Shown: positions 16,780-24,824, numbered from the stretch's first letter. The stretch is DNA of 64,000 bases from Rhizobium sp. 16-449-1b (GCF_017741935.1 NZ_JAGHMH010000018.1:154073-218072); one strand, 5' to 3'. Notes: a model not told the origin generated them from the letters alone. A program made the numbers and translations.

Positions 16780-17571
16780 TTGAAAACCCTCATCATCAGC
16801 CGCAAGGCCGAGGAAACAAGGCGGCGCTTTCAGACGCGGCAGATGCAGGCGCTGGGCCTCGATTTCGAGTTTCTGGATGCCTTCGAGGCCCGCGACCTCA
16901 CACAGGAGGAGTGCCAGAAGGCCGCCGACAGCTGGCCGAGCCCGACGTTGCGCGAAGATGTCGCCTGCTTCACCTCGCACCGCATCGCCTGGCGCCGGAT
17001 CATCGACAGCGGTGAGCGGATGCTGATCCTGGAAGATGACGCCGTGCTGTCGCAGAGCTTCGCCGACGCGCTGGCAAGCATCGAAGCGCGCCCCGATGGC
17101 GACGATATCGCCTACGATCTTGAATTCGCGCCGCGCGATCATATCGTCGCGAAACATCCGCTCTGGACCGACGGGACTTATAGCGCCCGCCGCGTATTCC
17201 AGAACCGCGTCGGCACGGCCGGCTATGTCATCGGCCCCGGTGCCGCCGCGCGCATGTTGAGGGACACCGAAACCTATGGCCTGCTCGACGCCTATATGTG
17301 GCATCGCGCCTGGCTGAAGGCCTACCAGATCGAGCCCGCCCCCGTCATCCAGATGCAGTTTCTCGACGGCAGCGCCGACAAGGCGGCCTTCATCCGCAAG
17401 TCGATCGATCGCGCCTTCACGCCGAGCAAGCTGCGCAAGAACCTGCTCAGGCTGAAGCTGGAGGCCATCAAGGCCCGCAACCTCATTCGTGGCTGGCTTG
17501 GCGGCGAGAAGCGCCCGTTGCGCATGGACCGGGCAAGTTTCCCGCCCGATCCCGCCAAATCAGCTGACTAA
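16780..17571 (+). CDS. Glycosyltransferase family 25 protein
   Basis: A 263-residue predicted cytoplasmic glycosyltransferase of the LPS-biosynthesis GT25 type. It begins with KTLIISRKAEETRRRF, matching the first strand of the family, has the substrate block EDVACFTSHRIAWRRII and the metal-binding acidic motif MLILEDDAVLS at about residues 81-91, then GTAGYVIGPGAAARML. GT25 enzymes add galactose or related sugars to lipooligosaccharide. The N terminus is ambiguous: the conserved domain starts at a TTG at 16780, while an ATG at 16684 would add 32 basic residues with no family match. I prefer the TTG. Confidence 0.75.
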   Translation: MKTLIISRKAEETRRRFQTRQMQALGLDFEFLDAFEARDLTQEECQKAADSWPSPTLREDVACFTSHRIAWRRIIDSGERMLILEDDAVLSQSFADALASIEARPDGDDIAYDLEFAPRDHIVAKHPLWTDGTYSARRVFQNRVGTAGYVIGPGAAARMLRDTETYGLLDAYMWHRAWLKAYQIEPAPVIQMQFLDGSADKAAFIRKSIDRAFTPSKLRKNLLRLKLEAIKARNLIRGWLGGEKRPLRMDRASFPPDPAKSAD

Positions 17572-17587
17572 ACTCAGCCGCGGCCGA

Positions 17588-18052
17588 TCAACCACGACCG
17601 CGATAGGTCGCCACACCCTGGTCGGGCAGCCACACGCCCTCGGGCGGCTTGCCGGTCTGCCAGAACACGTCGATCGGGATGCCGCCGCGCGGATACCAGT
17701 AGGCGCCGATCCTCAGCCACTTCGGGTCGAGCAGCTCGACCAGACGCTTGGCGATATAGATCGAGCAATCCTCGTGGAAGGCGCCGTGGTTGCGGAAGGA
17801 GTGCAGGAAGAGCTTCAGCGCCTTGGATTCCACCAGCCATTCGTTCGGGATGTAATCGATGACGATATGGGCGAAATCCGGCTGCCCGGTCATCGGGCAG
17901 AGCGAGGTGAATTCGGGCGCGGTGAAGCGCACGACATAATCGGTGCCGGCATTGCTGGCGGGTACCTTTTCCAGCACCGCCGTCTCCGGCGAGGTCGGCG
18001 CTTCGGTCTGTTTTCCCAGCATGGACAGGCTGGAGACGTCTGTATTGGGCAT
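17588..18052 (-). CDS. queF: NADPH-dependent 7-cyano-7-deazaguanine reductase
   Basis: A 154-residue enzyme of the short QueF class that reduces preQ0 to preQ1 in queuosine tRNA modification. The catalytic residues are visible: Cys52 in SLCPMTGQPDF with Asp59, then the NADPH-binding block ESKALKLFLHSFRNH starting at Glu75, and His93-Glu94 in AFHED. The gene follows the CDF transporter directly on the same strand: the start codon at 18052 abuts the CDF stop at 18053, so the two are co-transcribed. No other queuosine genes are in the window. Confidence 0.95.
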   Translation of the reverse strand: MPNTDVSSLSMLGKQTEAPTSPETAVLEKVPASNAGTDYVVRFTAPEFTSLCPMTGQPDFAHIVIDYIPNEWLVESKALKLFLHSFRNHGAFHEDCSIYIAKRLVELLDPKWLRIGAYWYPRGGIPIDVFWQTGKPPEGVWLPDQGVATYRGRG

Positions 18053-18967
18053 TCAAGCCTCCTTGATGACTTTGACGCGGATGCCGTGGGCCTTTTCGCC
18101 CTCCGGCTCGACGTGAATGGCGATGCTGGAGCCCGGATGCACAGCGCGAATGGCATCCTCAAGGCGGTCGCAGATATCGTGCGCCTGCCTTACAGACATT
18201 GCGGCCGGCACGACAAGATGGAAATCGATGAAAGTGACGGCGCCGGCGCGCCGGGTCTTCAGATCATGCACGCCGAGCGAACCCGTCGCATGCGTGGCAA
18301 TGGCGGCCTTGATCGCCTCTTCTTCCTGCGGCTCGACCGCCTGATCCATCAGCCCGCCGATCGAATGCGAGATCACCTTCCAGCCCTGATAGAGGATGTT
18401 GATCGCGACAAGAATGGCGAGGATCGGGTCGAAGATCGCATAGCCGGTGGCAATCGCCAGCAACAGGCCGATCAGCACGCCGACGGAGGTGACGACATCA
18501 GACATGATATGCTGGCCATCCGCCGTCAGCGCCGCCGAGCGATACTTGCGACCTGTCGTGATCAAAAGCCGCGCCCAGACGGCGTTGATCACGCCGGCCG
18601 CGAAGTTGATGGCAAGACCGAGCACCGGCGCCTCGAGCATGCGGGGATCGGCCAGATGCCCCACCGCCTCGTTGACGATCAGAAGTGCGGCGACCACGAT
18701 CAGCACGCCCTCGGTGACCGCAGAGAGATACTCCGCCTTGTGATGCCCGAAGGGATGGTCGTGATCCGCCGGCTTCTGCGCATAGCGGATGACGAAGAAG
18801 GCGATAAAGGCGGCAACGACATTGACCGTCGATTCCAACCCATCGGACAAAAGCGCCACCGACCCCGTGACCCACCATGCCACCATCTTCAGGCCCATGA
18901 CCCCGAGCGACATCGGAATGCCCCAGAATGCCAGCTTCCGAACCGTAAGGTTTCCCTGTTCGCTCAT
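18053..18967 (-). CDS. Cation diffusion facilitator family transporter
   Basis: A 304-residue inner-membrane exporter of divalent metals (Zn, Fe, Mn or Co) driven by protons. There are about six TM helices. The TM2 metal site is in ALLSDGLESTVNVVAAF and the TM5 site in ALTADGQHIMSDVVTSVGVL. The loop DHDHPFGHHKAEYLSA is typical, and the C-terminal cytoplasmic domain starts near residue 210. The metal cannot be assigned with confidence. It is the first gene of an operon with queF. Confidence 0.92.
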   Translation of the reverse strand: MSEQGNLTVRKLAFWGIPMSLGVMGLKMVAWWVTGSVALLSDGLESTVNVVAAFIAFFVIRYAQKPADHDHPFGHHKAEYLSAVTEGVLIVVAALLIVNEAVGHLADPRMLEAPVLGLAINFAAGVINAVWARLLITTGRKYRSAALTADGQHIMSDVVTSVGVLIGLLLAIATGYAIFDPILAILVAINILYQGWKVISHSIGGLMDQAVEPQEEEAIKAAIATHATGSLGVHDLKTRRAGAVTFIDFHLVVPAAMSVRQAHDICDRLEDAIRAVHPGSSIAIHVEPEGEKAHGIRVKVIKEA

Positions 18968-19042
18968 CTCTGTCCCTCTGCCTTCCTAGATGTCCAAATG
19001 CCTGTGCGGATGCGAACGAATTGCAGAAACAACGCCATTCAA

Positions 19043-19077
19043 ACGCAAAACCGCCCGCGCGAAAATCGCGCAGGCGG
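19043..19077 (-). terminator. Probable terminator downstream of the TetR gene
   Basis: Inverted repeat CCGCCTGCGCGA / TCGCGCGGGCGG on the minus strand followed by TTTTGCGTTT. It lies about 180 bases after the TetR stop and before the CDF gene on the same strand, so it likely separates the two transcripts. Confidence 0.65.
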
Positions 19078-19255
19078 CTGTTGCGGGGGATATGGGCTAG
19101 AAATTGGGATTTGTCAAAGTGGAAGTGGCGTGGGGCGGAGAAGAAGTGATTGACCGCTTTGCGCCGCCAACAGCAGTCATTGGCCGGTCCGCGCCACAAC
19201 GGAAAACCTCATGTTGCGAGTGCCGCCAGACCTATATCGAACATCGCTGCCGGGG

Positions 19256-19927
19256 TTATCGTCTGTCCAGGTCTGCAAATAGGTGCACAAAACCTTCAAT
19301 CAGCTTTTCGTCACTGTAGATCAATGGATCACCTTGCGCTTCGACCATTCCTTTCATCGTAAGGAGACCCAGCGCAGCGAGATAGGCAAGAAACGCGGTC
19401 AGTCTGGGTTCGACTGTTTCGGTGCCTGTTTGGTCTTTCTCTATCAGCGCGGCAGCCCTGCCGAAGATCATTGTGTTGAGCGGCCTAATTCGAGCGAACT
19501 GCTCGGGCGACCATTGAACGCCCGCCGGCCCCGCAACCTGCCCAAACATAAAGGCAAGACGGAAGTCGTCCATTTGAGGTGTGTAGGCATGGACGGTCTC
19601 ACGCACGATCGCGGCAAGCGCATCGACGCCTCGCTCTGCTTTCGCGACCGCCGCTTCCACTGCCTGGGCATGGCCTTCGAGTTTGCTGAACACAAGTTCA
19701 AAGACGAGCGCGTCTTTGGAATTGAAATAGTAATACAACCCCGTTTTGGAAATTCCTGCTTCGCGCGCAACGGCCTCGAGAGTCATCGCCGCAATGCCGC
19801 TCCTGAGCAGCACCTTTCGCGCAGCATCAAGGATTTCTTCTCGCGACCTCTCACGACGACGTTGCTGGCGCGCCAGCCGACGGTTTGCCTTGTCTTCAAC
19901 GCTCTGGCTATTTTCACTGCTTGACAC
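19256..19927 (-). CDS. TetR/AcrR family transcriptional regulator
   Basis: A 223-residue regulator. The N-terminal HTH occupies residues 25-75 (EEILDAARKVLLRSGIAAMT, then EAGISKTGLYYYFNSKDAL), which is the classic TetR pattern; the rest is the helical ligand-binding and dimer domain. TetR proteins usually repress a divergent gene until a ligand binds. The divergent neighbour here is the MAPEG protein at 20068, and a GACCAGCGGTC inverted repeat lies between them. The ligand is unknown. Confidence 0.9.
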   Translation of the reverse strand: MSSSENSQSVEDKANRRLARQQRRRERSREEILDAARKVLLRSGIAAMTLEAVAREAGISKTGLYYYFNSKDALVFELVFSKLEGHAQAVEAAVAKAERGVDALAAIVRETVHAYTPQMDDFRLAFMFGQVAGPAGVQWSPEQFARIRPLNTMIFGRAAALIEKDQTGTETVEPRLTAFLAYLAALGLLTMKGMVEAQGDPLIYSDEKLIEGFVHLFADLDRR

Positions 19928-19999
19928 GAGGTACTCCGATCAACGCCATCGAAATTGTTTAACAGCGGAGATTTGAACCGTCCATACATTGACTTTTTC

Positions 20000-20010
20000 G
20001 ACCAGCGGTC
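20000..20010. promoter_or_regulatory. Candidate TetR operator
   Basis: Perfect inverted repeat GACC-AGC-GGTC in the 140-base region between the divergent TetR and MAPEG genes. A wider imperfect pair GACTTT/AAAGTC flanks it. The assignment rests on position and symmetry only. Confidence 0.35.
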
Positions 20011-20067
20011 CAAAATGAAACTGAAAGTCGATTTTATCTCCAAGACGGTTACCGGGAGAAATTTCGC

Positions 20068-20532
20068 ATGAACAATTTAAGTCTGGCCGACCCAGTATTC
20101 ACGACATACGCCATTGCCGCCGCCATTATGATCCTCAAGGGTGTTGCGATGTCATGGCTGACCGTTATCCGCATGGTTGCTGAAAATGGCGGCTTCCGAA
20201 ATCCCGAAGACATGAAAAAGACTAAGGCCAACCCAAGGCCGCATGACGGCCAACTGGCCCCTAACGAGCGTGTAGAGCGTATCCGCCGCATTCAGCTCAA
20301 CGATCTCGAAAACCTGCCATATTTTCTTGTCGCAGGACTGTTATACGTAACGACAGCACCGTCATTGCTCCTCGCGCAGTTTCTCTTTTATGGATATGTC
20401 GCGACACGCTTGCTGCATTTCGTTGCTTATTACACTGCGCAGATCCACGATATTCGTGCGGCATTCTGGACGCCGGGATCACTCATCATCGTCTTCATGA
20501 CGGGCAGCACGTTCGTGAGCGCTGTTTGGTAA
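20068..20532 (+). CDS. MAPEG family membrane protein
   Basis: A 154-residue protein with four hydrophobic helices, the size and layout of the MAPEG family (microsomal GST and prostaglandin E synthase relatives). The signature region is ERVERIRRIQLNDLENLPYF, where the Arg/Asn/Asp/Glu residues contact glutathione in characterised members, followed by R-L-L-H-F-V-A-Y-Y in the last third. A glutathione-dependent detoxification role in the inner membrane is plausible. Divergent from the TetR regulator, which probably controls it. Confidence 0.88.
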   Translation: MNNLSLADPVFTTYAIAAAIMILKGVAMSWLTVIRMVAENGGFRNPEDMKKTKANPRPHDGQLAPNERVERIRRIQLNDLENLPYFLVAGLLYVTTAPSLLLAQFLFYGYVATRLLHFVAYYTAQIHDIRAAFWTPGSLIIVFMTGSTFVSAVW

Positions 20533-20832
20533 GCCGGCCTTTTCGGGTCGTTGCGGGCTTATGATATTCAAGTCGCTGCAAAGGGCCGGATGTGGTCGTC
20601 CGTGTGGGGCCGTTGCGGTCTTTCGTTTCGCGCCCAAAGCGGTCATCAATTCCAGATCCGAGCTTCCGATGTAGTATCACAGGAGGCGGAAGCCAATTTA
20701 GGTTTGCGAAGGCTTGTTCTTGTGGGGGCGTCCGCGTTTTGGGATTTCTCGGATTAGACTGGCTTGTTCTCGTTTTGCCTGTTTATTTTCGCAATGTCCC
20801 GATGACCGGTTGGGGGCCTAGGGTCAAAACCC
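20533..20832 (+). other. Intergenic region with one copy of a short dispersed repeat
   Basis: A 300-base gap. I see no supported ORF. It holds one copy of a roughly 50-base element (20598-20643) similar to one at 23079-23129. The rest looks like unremarkable non-coding sequence next to the truncated DUF2161 copy. Confidence 0.5.
20598..20643. repeat. Short dispersed repeat, copy A
   Basis: Shares the blocks GTCCG, TGGGGCCG, TGCGGTCTT and AAAGCGG, in the same order and spacing, with 23079-23129. Copy A is the more degraded: its terminal inverted repeat is imperfect. Confidence 0.45.
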
Positions 20833-21114
20833 CTACTCCCCGCCCTCACCCGCATCACCACCAAACACCACCGTCTGCGGCCACCGCAACAACGCCGCCT
20901 CGCCCGCCTCGTTCAGCGCATAGACGCCCTTCCCCTGCCGGTCAAACCAGCCATAGACATTGTCGAGCAGGATGCGCCCCGCCTGCGGCGCCCATGTCTT
21001 CATGTCGCGTGGCCGCGCCAGCCCCTGTTGCAATGCCGAGGCGCAGATCAGCGCCTGTTGCCGGTAGGCGGTCATGATCGGCGAGCGCGTGGCGCCGCCG
21101 AGCGCCGGGTCGCC
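20833..21114 (-). pseudogene. Truncated second copy of the DUF2161 gene 3' end
   Basis: Bases 20841-21114 match 23620-23893 over 274 bases with about 11 mismatches by eye. The minus-strand frame is intact from D-P-A-L-G-G to a TAG stop and corresponds to about the last 90 codons of the DUF2161 gene at 23612-24298. Nearly all the mismatches are synonymous: within the matched stretch I see one amino-acid change (MKTWAP versus MKAWAP) plus a changed tail. The fragment has lost the nuclease-like N-terminal part and has no start of its own. The homology ends just before the stop of the isochorismatase gene. Confidence 0.85.
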
Positions 21115-21119
21115 GTCCC

Positions 21120-21617
21120 TCAAACCTCGGAGGAATGGATAACCTTCGTCTTGGACCGCAAGGCACTCAATGCGATCAGATGGACGACCTCCAAGGGAGC
21201 AGTGCAAAGATCATCGATCACCTTGATCTGGAAATCCTCCGCAGCGCGTGACAATGCCGTAAACACCACGCAGTTCTGTGTCATCATCCCGCAGATCAGC
21301 AATTCCGTCGTTCCCCTCAAATGATCTGCGAGGTTCGTCTCCTGAAATGCATCTGCATACTGCTTCGTCACGACAGGAGCATCGCCAGCCGCAGTCAGAA
21401 CAGCCGGGCGGATTGCAACACCATCACCGCCGGCGGCAAACAGGCCCGTAGAAGCTGTCGAAACGTGCCGAACGAGAACAATCCCGTCACCCCTTGCGCG
21501 TGCTTGCCGGATCGCTTCGACGACCCGCTTCTCTGTTTCTTCGGCCTCCCAGAGCGGCAGTGCGCCGCCGGGGAAATAGTCGTTCTGAACGTCGATCACG
21601 AGAAGGGTGCGGGTCAT
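21120..21617 (-). CDS. Isochorismatase family cysteine hydrolase
   Basis: A 165-residue hydrolase of the isochorismatase/nicotinamidase superfamily. The catalytic triad is visible as Asp in LLVIDVQNDYF, Lys in VVTKQYADAF and Cys in GMMTQNCVVFTA. Family reactions include hydrolysis of isochorismate, nicotinamide or other amides; the substrate is not assigned. The ATG at 21617 has GGAG upstream; earlier in-frame codons to 21743 would overlap the divergent regulator. Its stop lies within six bases of the truncated DUF2161 copy. Divergent from the GlxA-type regulator, a pairing often seen for this family. Confidence 0.88.
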   Translation of the reverse strand: MTRTLLVIDVQNDYFPGGALPLWEAEETEKRVVEAIRQARARGDGIVLVRHVSTASTGLFAAGGDGVAIRPAVLTAAGDAPVVTKQYADAFQETNLADHLRGTTELLICGMMTQNCVVFTALSRAAEDFQIKVIDDLCTAPLEVVHLIALSALRSKTKVIHSSEV

Positions 21618-21713
21618 CCGGAGGCTCCATTTTGATGTTTCGCCCACAGTGATGACATCCGATTTCGTCGCCGTTGAGTGGCCTGATTGCCTTTTATCGT
21701 GTAAATCGGGCCA

Positions 21714-22682
21714 ATGCGCATCGCTATCATCGCTTACGACCATATCAGCCCATTCATGCTATCCACGCCGCTGGCCGTGTTTGGCGAGGGGCTCCTTGCA
21801 GGTGGACATCAGGTGCAAGTGTGCTCGGATCAGTTCCGGCTGAACACGAGCGGCGGCATGATCATCGAGGCCGCCCATCGGCTGGATGCGGTCGATGACG
21901 CCGATATCGTCATTTTACCGGGTTGGCGGAGCGTGGATGAGCCCGTATCGCCCGATATCGTTGCCAAGCTGAAGGCGGCCGATTCTCGAGGATCCATCAT
22001 CGTGGGCTTGTGCCTGGGGGCTTTCGGCCTTGCCGAGGCGGGATTGCTCGATCGGCGGCGCGCAACGACCCATTGGGCGCATGCGGAGACCTTCGCGGCC
22101 CGCTATCCGCGTGTAACGGTCGATGCGGCCGCGCTGTTCGTGGACGAAGGCCGCGTCCTGACGTCCGCCGGTGTCGCTTCGGGGCTGGATTGCTGCCTGC
22201 ATCTGCTTGGCCGGATTTGCGGCATTGGTGAAGCAAACCGGATAGCGCGCCATCTCGTCGTCGCCCCTCAGCGCGCGGGCGGACAACCGCAACTGATCGA
22301 GCGACCAGCGATCGGATCGACTGCCGATCGGCGAGTGACTGAACTTCTCGAAGTCCTGCGCGCCGATCCCATCGCGCCGCCTTCGCTGGATGAACTGGCC
22401 AAGCGCTCAAACATGAGCCGCCGAAGCCTGACGCGCCATATCCGGGCACGTACCGGAGGTAGTCTTGGCGAATGGATCAGGCGCGTTCGCGTGGCACGAG
22501 CGAAGGAGCTGTTGGTGGCCGGCGTACGCGGGCTGGACGACGTCGCCTTGCGCAGCGGTTTCCCTGATGCCCATGCACTACGCACGGCATTCCGCACCGA
22601 AGTCGGCGTTACGCCGGTGCAATGGCTGGCGCACCAGAGGGTCCCCGGTGCCGCGCTGTCTCTGATGTCGGGAAAGTCCTAG
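21714..22682 (+). CDS. GlxA family transcriptional regulator (DJ-1/PfpI + AraC)
   Basis: A 322-residue regulator. Residues 1-190 form a DJ-1/PfpI-like amidotransferase-fold domain with the nucleophile-elbow Cys in IVGLCLGAFGLAEAG and the typical THWAHAETFAARYP block. Residues 215-310 are an AraC HTH pair (SLDELAKRSNMSRRSLTRHI, then DVALRSGFPDAHALRTAF). Such proteins activate nearby catabolic genes. It is divergent from the isochorismatase with about 96 bases between starts, so that is its likely target. Confidence 0.9.
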   Translation: MRIAIIAYDHISPFMLSTPLAVFGEGLLAGGHQVQVCSDQFRLNTSGGMIIEAAHRLDAVDDADIVILPGWRSVDEPVSPDIVAKLKAADSRGSIIVGLCLGAFGLAEAGLLDRRRATTHWAHAETFAARYPRVTVDAAALFVDEGRVLTSAGVASGLDCCLHLLGRICGIGEANRIARHLVVAPQRAGGQPQLIERPAIGSTADRRVTELLEVLRADPIAPPSLDELAKRSNMSRRSLTRHIRARTGGSLGEWIRRVRVARAKELLVAGVRGLDDVALRSGFPDAHALRTAFRTEVGVTPVQWLAHQRVPGAALSLMSGKS

Positions 22683-22705
22683 CTAGTTTTGCGCCAAAGT
22701 CGCCG

Positions 22706-22930
22706 TCAGAGACCCAGGTCCAACCCAAGCATGCTGCTCATGACGAAGGCGACGACCCCGATGCCCAACAGCGCCAGCACGAAGGCTCCCGCGATCTTGC
22801 CGCCCGCGAGCAGGACCGAGCCTCTCTCGATCTTGTCCACCTGATCGTAATGCCACTTGATGGCGAAGTACATTCCCGTGCCTAACGCGAGAACCTTGAA
22901 AATCACGAAGACTATGGGAAACCAATCCAT
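22706..22930 (-). CDS. Small membrane protein of unknown function
   Basis: A 74-residue protein with two hydrophobic helices (residues 4-23 and 43-66) joined by a short charged loop (HYDQVDKIERGS). I do not recognise a family. It converges with the GlxA-type gene. It lies inside the segment bounded by the two DUF2161 copies, so it may have been acquired with it. Confidence 0.6.
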   Translation of the reverse strand: MDWFPIVFVIFKVLALGTGMYFAIKWHYDQVDKIERGSVLLAGGKIAGAFVLALLGIGVVAFVMSSMLGLDLGL

Positions 22931-23078
22931 GACAGATATCCTTGCGTGCGGCAGTACGCGCCTTATGCTCCCGTTTTAGGCAAACGCGTACTGCTTATTG
23001 TGCAACGCAGATATGTAATCGCGCACTGAGGTTCGCGCCGGGGATCAATGAGTCGGCCCAGGAAAAAAGGAAACCGTA

Positions 23079-23129
23079 GTCCGCTTGGGGCCGACTGCGG
23101 TCTTCCGTTTTGCGCCGCTAAAAGCGGAC
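23079..23129. repeat. Short dispersed repeat, copy B, with terminal inverted repeats
   Basis: A 51-base segment that begins GTCCGCTT and ends with its exact reverse complement AAGCGGAC. Its interior shares several blocks with copy A at 20598. It looks like a REP-type intergenic element. Confidence 0.5.
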
Positions 23130-23131
23130 GT

Positions 23132-23494
23132 TTATTGGCCTCGCAAATGTGCCGAATTACCAGCAAACATTGAGCGAAACTCTTCAACGGCCTCAATGCA
23201 TTCAACTAAGGCCGCAGGGTTTGGCCCGTCTTCGCGCAGGATGGCCAGTATATCATCTGCCAAGTAATCAGTCCGATGCATCCGGAGAAAAGTGGCTGCA
23301 ACATTGCCGAGATAGTGCCTGTTGGAAACATCGATCACCGCAAAAGCACGAAGAAGGAGAAGTCCCGTAAAGATAGGCTCACACCAGTATACAGCGGAAA
23401 GAACAGCGCGGATTATCTCGTCGTCATGATGTGAGTTATGAACACGAGCGATCACCTGCTGTTCTGACAACACCTCGGCAACCTCATACTTCAT
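23132..23494 (-). CDS. Hypothetical protein
   Basis: A 120-residue acidic, mainly helical protein with no signal peptide. I do not recognise a family. The segments EIIRAVLSAVYWCEPIFTGL and YLADDILAILREDGPNPAAL look like amphipathic helices. Codon choice is less GC-biased than in the flanking core genes. It belongs to the segment between the two DUF2161 copies. Confidence 0.55.
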   Translation of the reverse strand: MKYEVAEVLSEQQVIARVHNSHHDDEIIRAVLSAVYWCEPIFTGLLLLRAFAVIDVSNRHYLGNVAATFLRMHRTDYLADDILAILREDGPNPAALVECIEAVEEFRSMFAGNSAHLRGQ

Positions 23495-23611
23495 CGCGTT
23501 ATCAAGTCCTTAATGAGGTGTGATTCACGTTTGGGTAGCAGTTATCGGCTGTAGCCTCAATGTCTGCAATGGGCCGAAACCGGTCCGAATGCTTGCAGTA
23601 GGCTTACCCCG

Positions 23612-24298
23612 CTACGCCTCGCCCTCACCCGCATCACCACCAAACACCACCGTCTGCGGCCAGCGCAGCAGCGCCGCCTCGCCCGCCTCGTTCAGCGCAT
23701 AGACACCCTTCCCCTGCCGGTCGAACCAGCCATAGACATTGTCGAGCAGGATGCGCCCCGCCTGCGGCGCCCAAGCCTTCATGTCGCGCGGCCGCGCCAG
23801 CCCCTGTTGCAGCGCCGAGGCGCAGATCAGCGCCTGTTGCCGGTAGGCGGTCATGATCGGCGAGCGCGTGGCGCCGCCGAGCGCCGGATCGCCCTGTCTT
23901 TTCCGGTGCTCTTTCACAAGCCGCGTCCGCCGCTTCGGGTTCGTCCTCGGCATCGGCGACACGGAGCTGACGATGACGCTCACCTCGCCGGTATCGGATA
24001 TCCCGAGCATGCCGATCCCCATCCTCCGGCAGAGATCGCGATAGCGCCTGTCCGCCTCCCGCCCCCGCCCCTTGGCCGAGACCCTTGCCGCGATCCAGAC
24101 TTCATCGGCCATCGCCGCCCGGTCGACCGCCTGCAGGATAAGCTCGAGGTTGAACGACATCTTCAATTCGCAGACGACCACGACCGGCGGCTCGCTTTCG
24201 CTCAAGCCCACGACGTCGCAGGTCGCGACCTCCCCCTTCACGACATACCCCGCCGCCTCCAGAAAGGCCTTCACCGGCAGATAGAGCGAGGTCTCCAT
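23612..24298 (-). CDS. DUF2161 family protein, putative PD-(D/E)XK phosphodiesterase
   Basis: A 228-residue protein. The N-terminal 50 residues have a PD-(D/E)XK nuclease-like core: Glu23 in VVKGEV, Asp28 in CDVVG and Glu44-Leu-Lys46 in VVVCELKMS. The middle is basic (R-T-N-P-K-R-R-T-R-L), and the last 90 residues form a separate module (MTAYRQQALICASALQQG, DNVYGWFDRQGKGVY) that is also present as the truncated copy at 20833. Family function is unproven; a DNA or nucleic-acid processing role is inferred from the fold motif. It follows the 97-codon ORF with 8 bases between, so they likely share a transcript. Confidence 0.82.
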   Translation of the reverse strand: METSLYLPVKAFLEAAGYVVKGEVATCDVVGLSESEPPVVVVCELKMSFNLELILQAVDRAAMADEVWIAARVSAKGRGREADRRYRDLCRRMGIGMLGISDTGEVSVIVSSVSPMPRTNPKRRTRLVKEHRKRQGDPALGGATRSPIMTAYRQQALICASALQQGLARPRDMKAWAPQAGRILLDNVYGWFDRQGKGVYALNEAGEAALLRWPQTVVFGGDAGEGEA

Positions 24299-24306
24299 CG
24301 TGACGC

Positions 24307-24600
24307 TTACGGATTGAGATCGGCGATCTCGCCGAACTGCGCCAGCAGCCGTGGAGACAGCATGTCGCCGGTCTCCTCGTCGACGGTGATCGCATAGGCC
24401 GCGACACCCGCGAAGCGTTCCGACATGGCGGATGCGATCTTCTCCGCGCTGATCGGGTTCGACGCCTGCCGCATCTCGCCCGGCACCAGCTTGCCGCGAT
24501 TGCTGCGGTAAGGGATCACGATAAACTTTTCACCAGTGGACACGCGCAGGATTCCCGATTGATCGTTCCTGAAACGTTCTGATTTGGGGACGGATGTCAA
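24307..24600 (-). CDS. Hypothetical protein upstream of the DUF2161 gene
   Basis: Up to 97 residues, read from a TTG at 24600, or 78 residues from a GTG at 24543. No recognised family. The protein has a strand-rich start (GEKFIVIPYRSNRGKLVPGE), a helix AEKIASAMSERFAGVAAYAI and an acidic tail. Position, direction and an 8-base gap tie it to the DUF2161 gene. An in-frame stop shortly before the TTG rules out a longer form. Confidence 0.55.
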   Translation of the reverse strand: MTSVPKSERFRNDQSGILRVSTGEKFIVIPYRSNRGKLVPGEMRQASNPISAEKIASAMSERFAGVAAYAITVDEETGDMLSPRLLAQFGEIADLNP

Positions 24601-24639
24601 TGGTATGGGTGGATGAAAGCATGGGTCGAGGCTGCGTTA

Positions 24640-24824
24640 CCCCCCTCTGTCCTTCCGGACATCTCCCCCACAAGGGGGGAGATCGGCAAGTGGCGAGGTT
24701 TACGCCAACCAACGAAATTTGGAGCGAGCGGGCGCACCCAGCCAATCTCCCCACCTGTGGGGGGCGCGAAGCGCGGGCAGAGACGCGTGGCTCTGCCCCG
24801 GTAGCCCGGCAGGGCAGAGGGGGG
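24640..24824. repeat. Dispersed palindromic intergenic repeat (full copy)
   Basis: About 185 bases. The left arm starts CCCCCTCTGTCC and includes the sub-hairpin TCTCCCCCAC/AAGGGGGGAGA; the right arm is the inverted equivalent, ending GGCAGGGCAGAGGGGGG. A second copy begins at 63927. Elements of this kind are common in rhizobial genomes and can fold into long RNA hairpins. Apart from this element, the 405-base gap 24601-25005 contains only the GNAT gene's leader; I see no other gene. Confidence 0.75.

Noticed and set aside
17489..19153. A 554-codon plus-strand ORF across queF and the CDF gene
   Set aside because: It spans two well-supported minus-strand genes and shows no recognisable domain.
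18968..19255. Possible small gene or IS remnant between the CDF and TetR genes
   Set aside because: Short frames only, no start with a Shine-Dalgarno and no inverted-repeat ends; only the terminator hairpin is supported.
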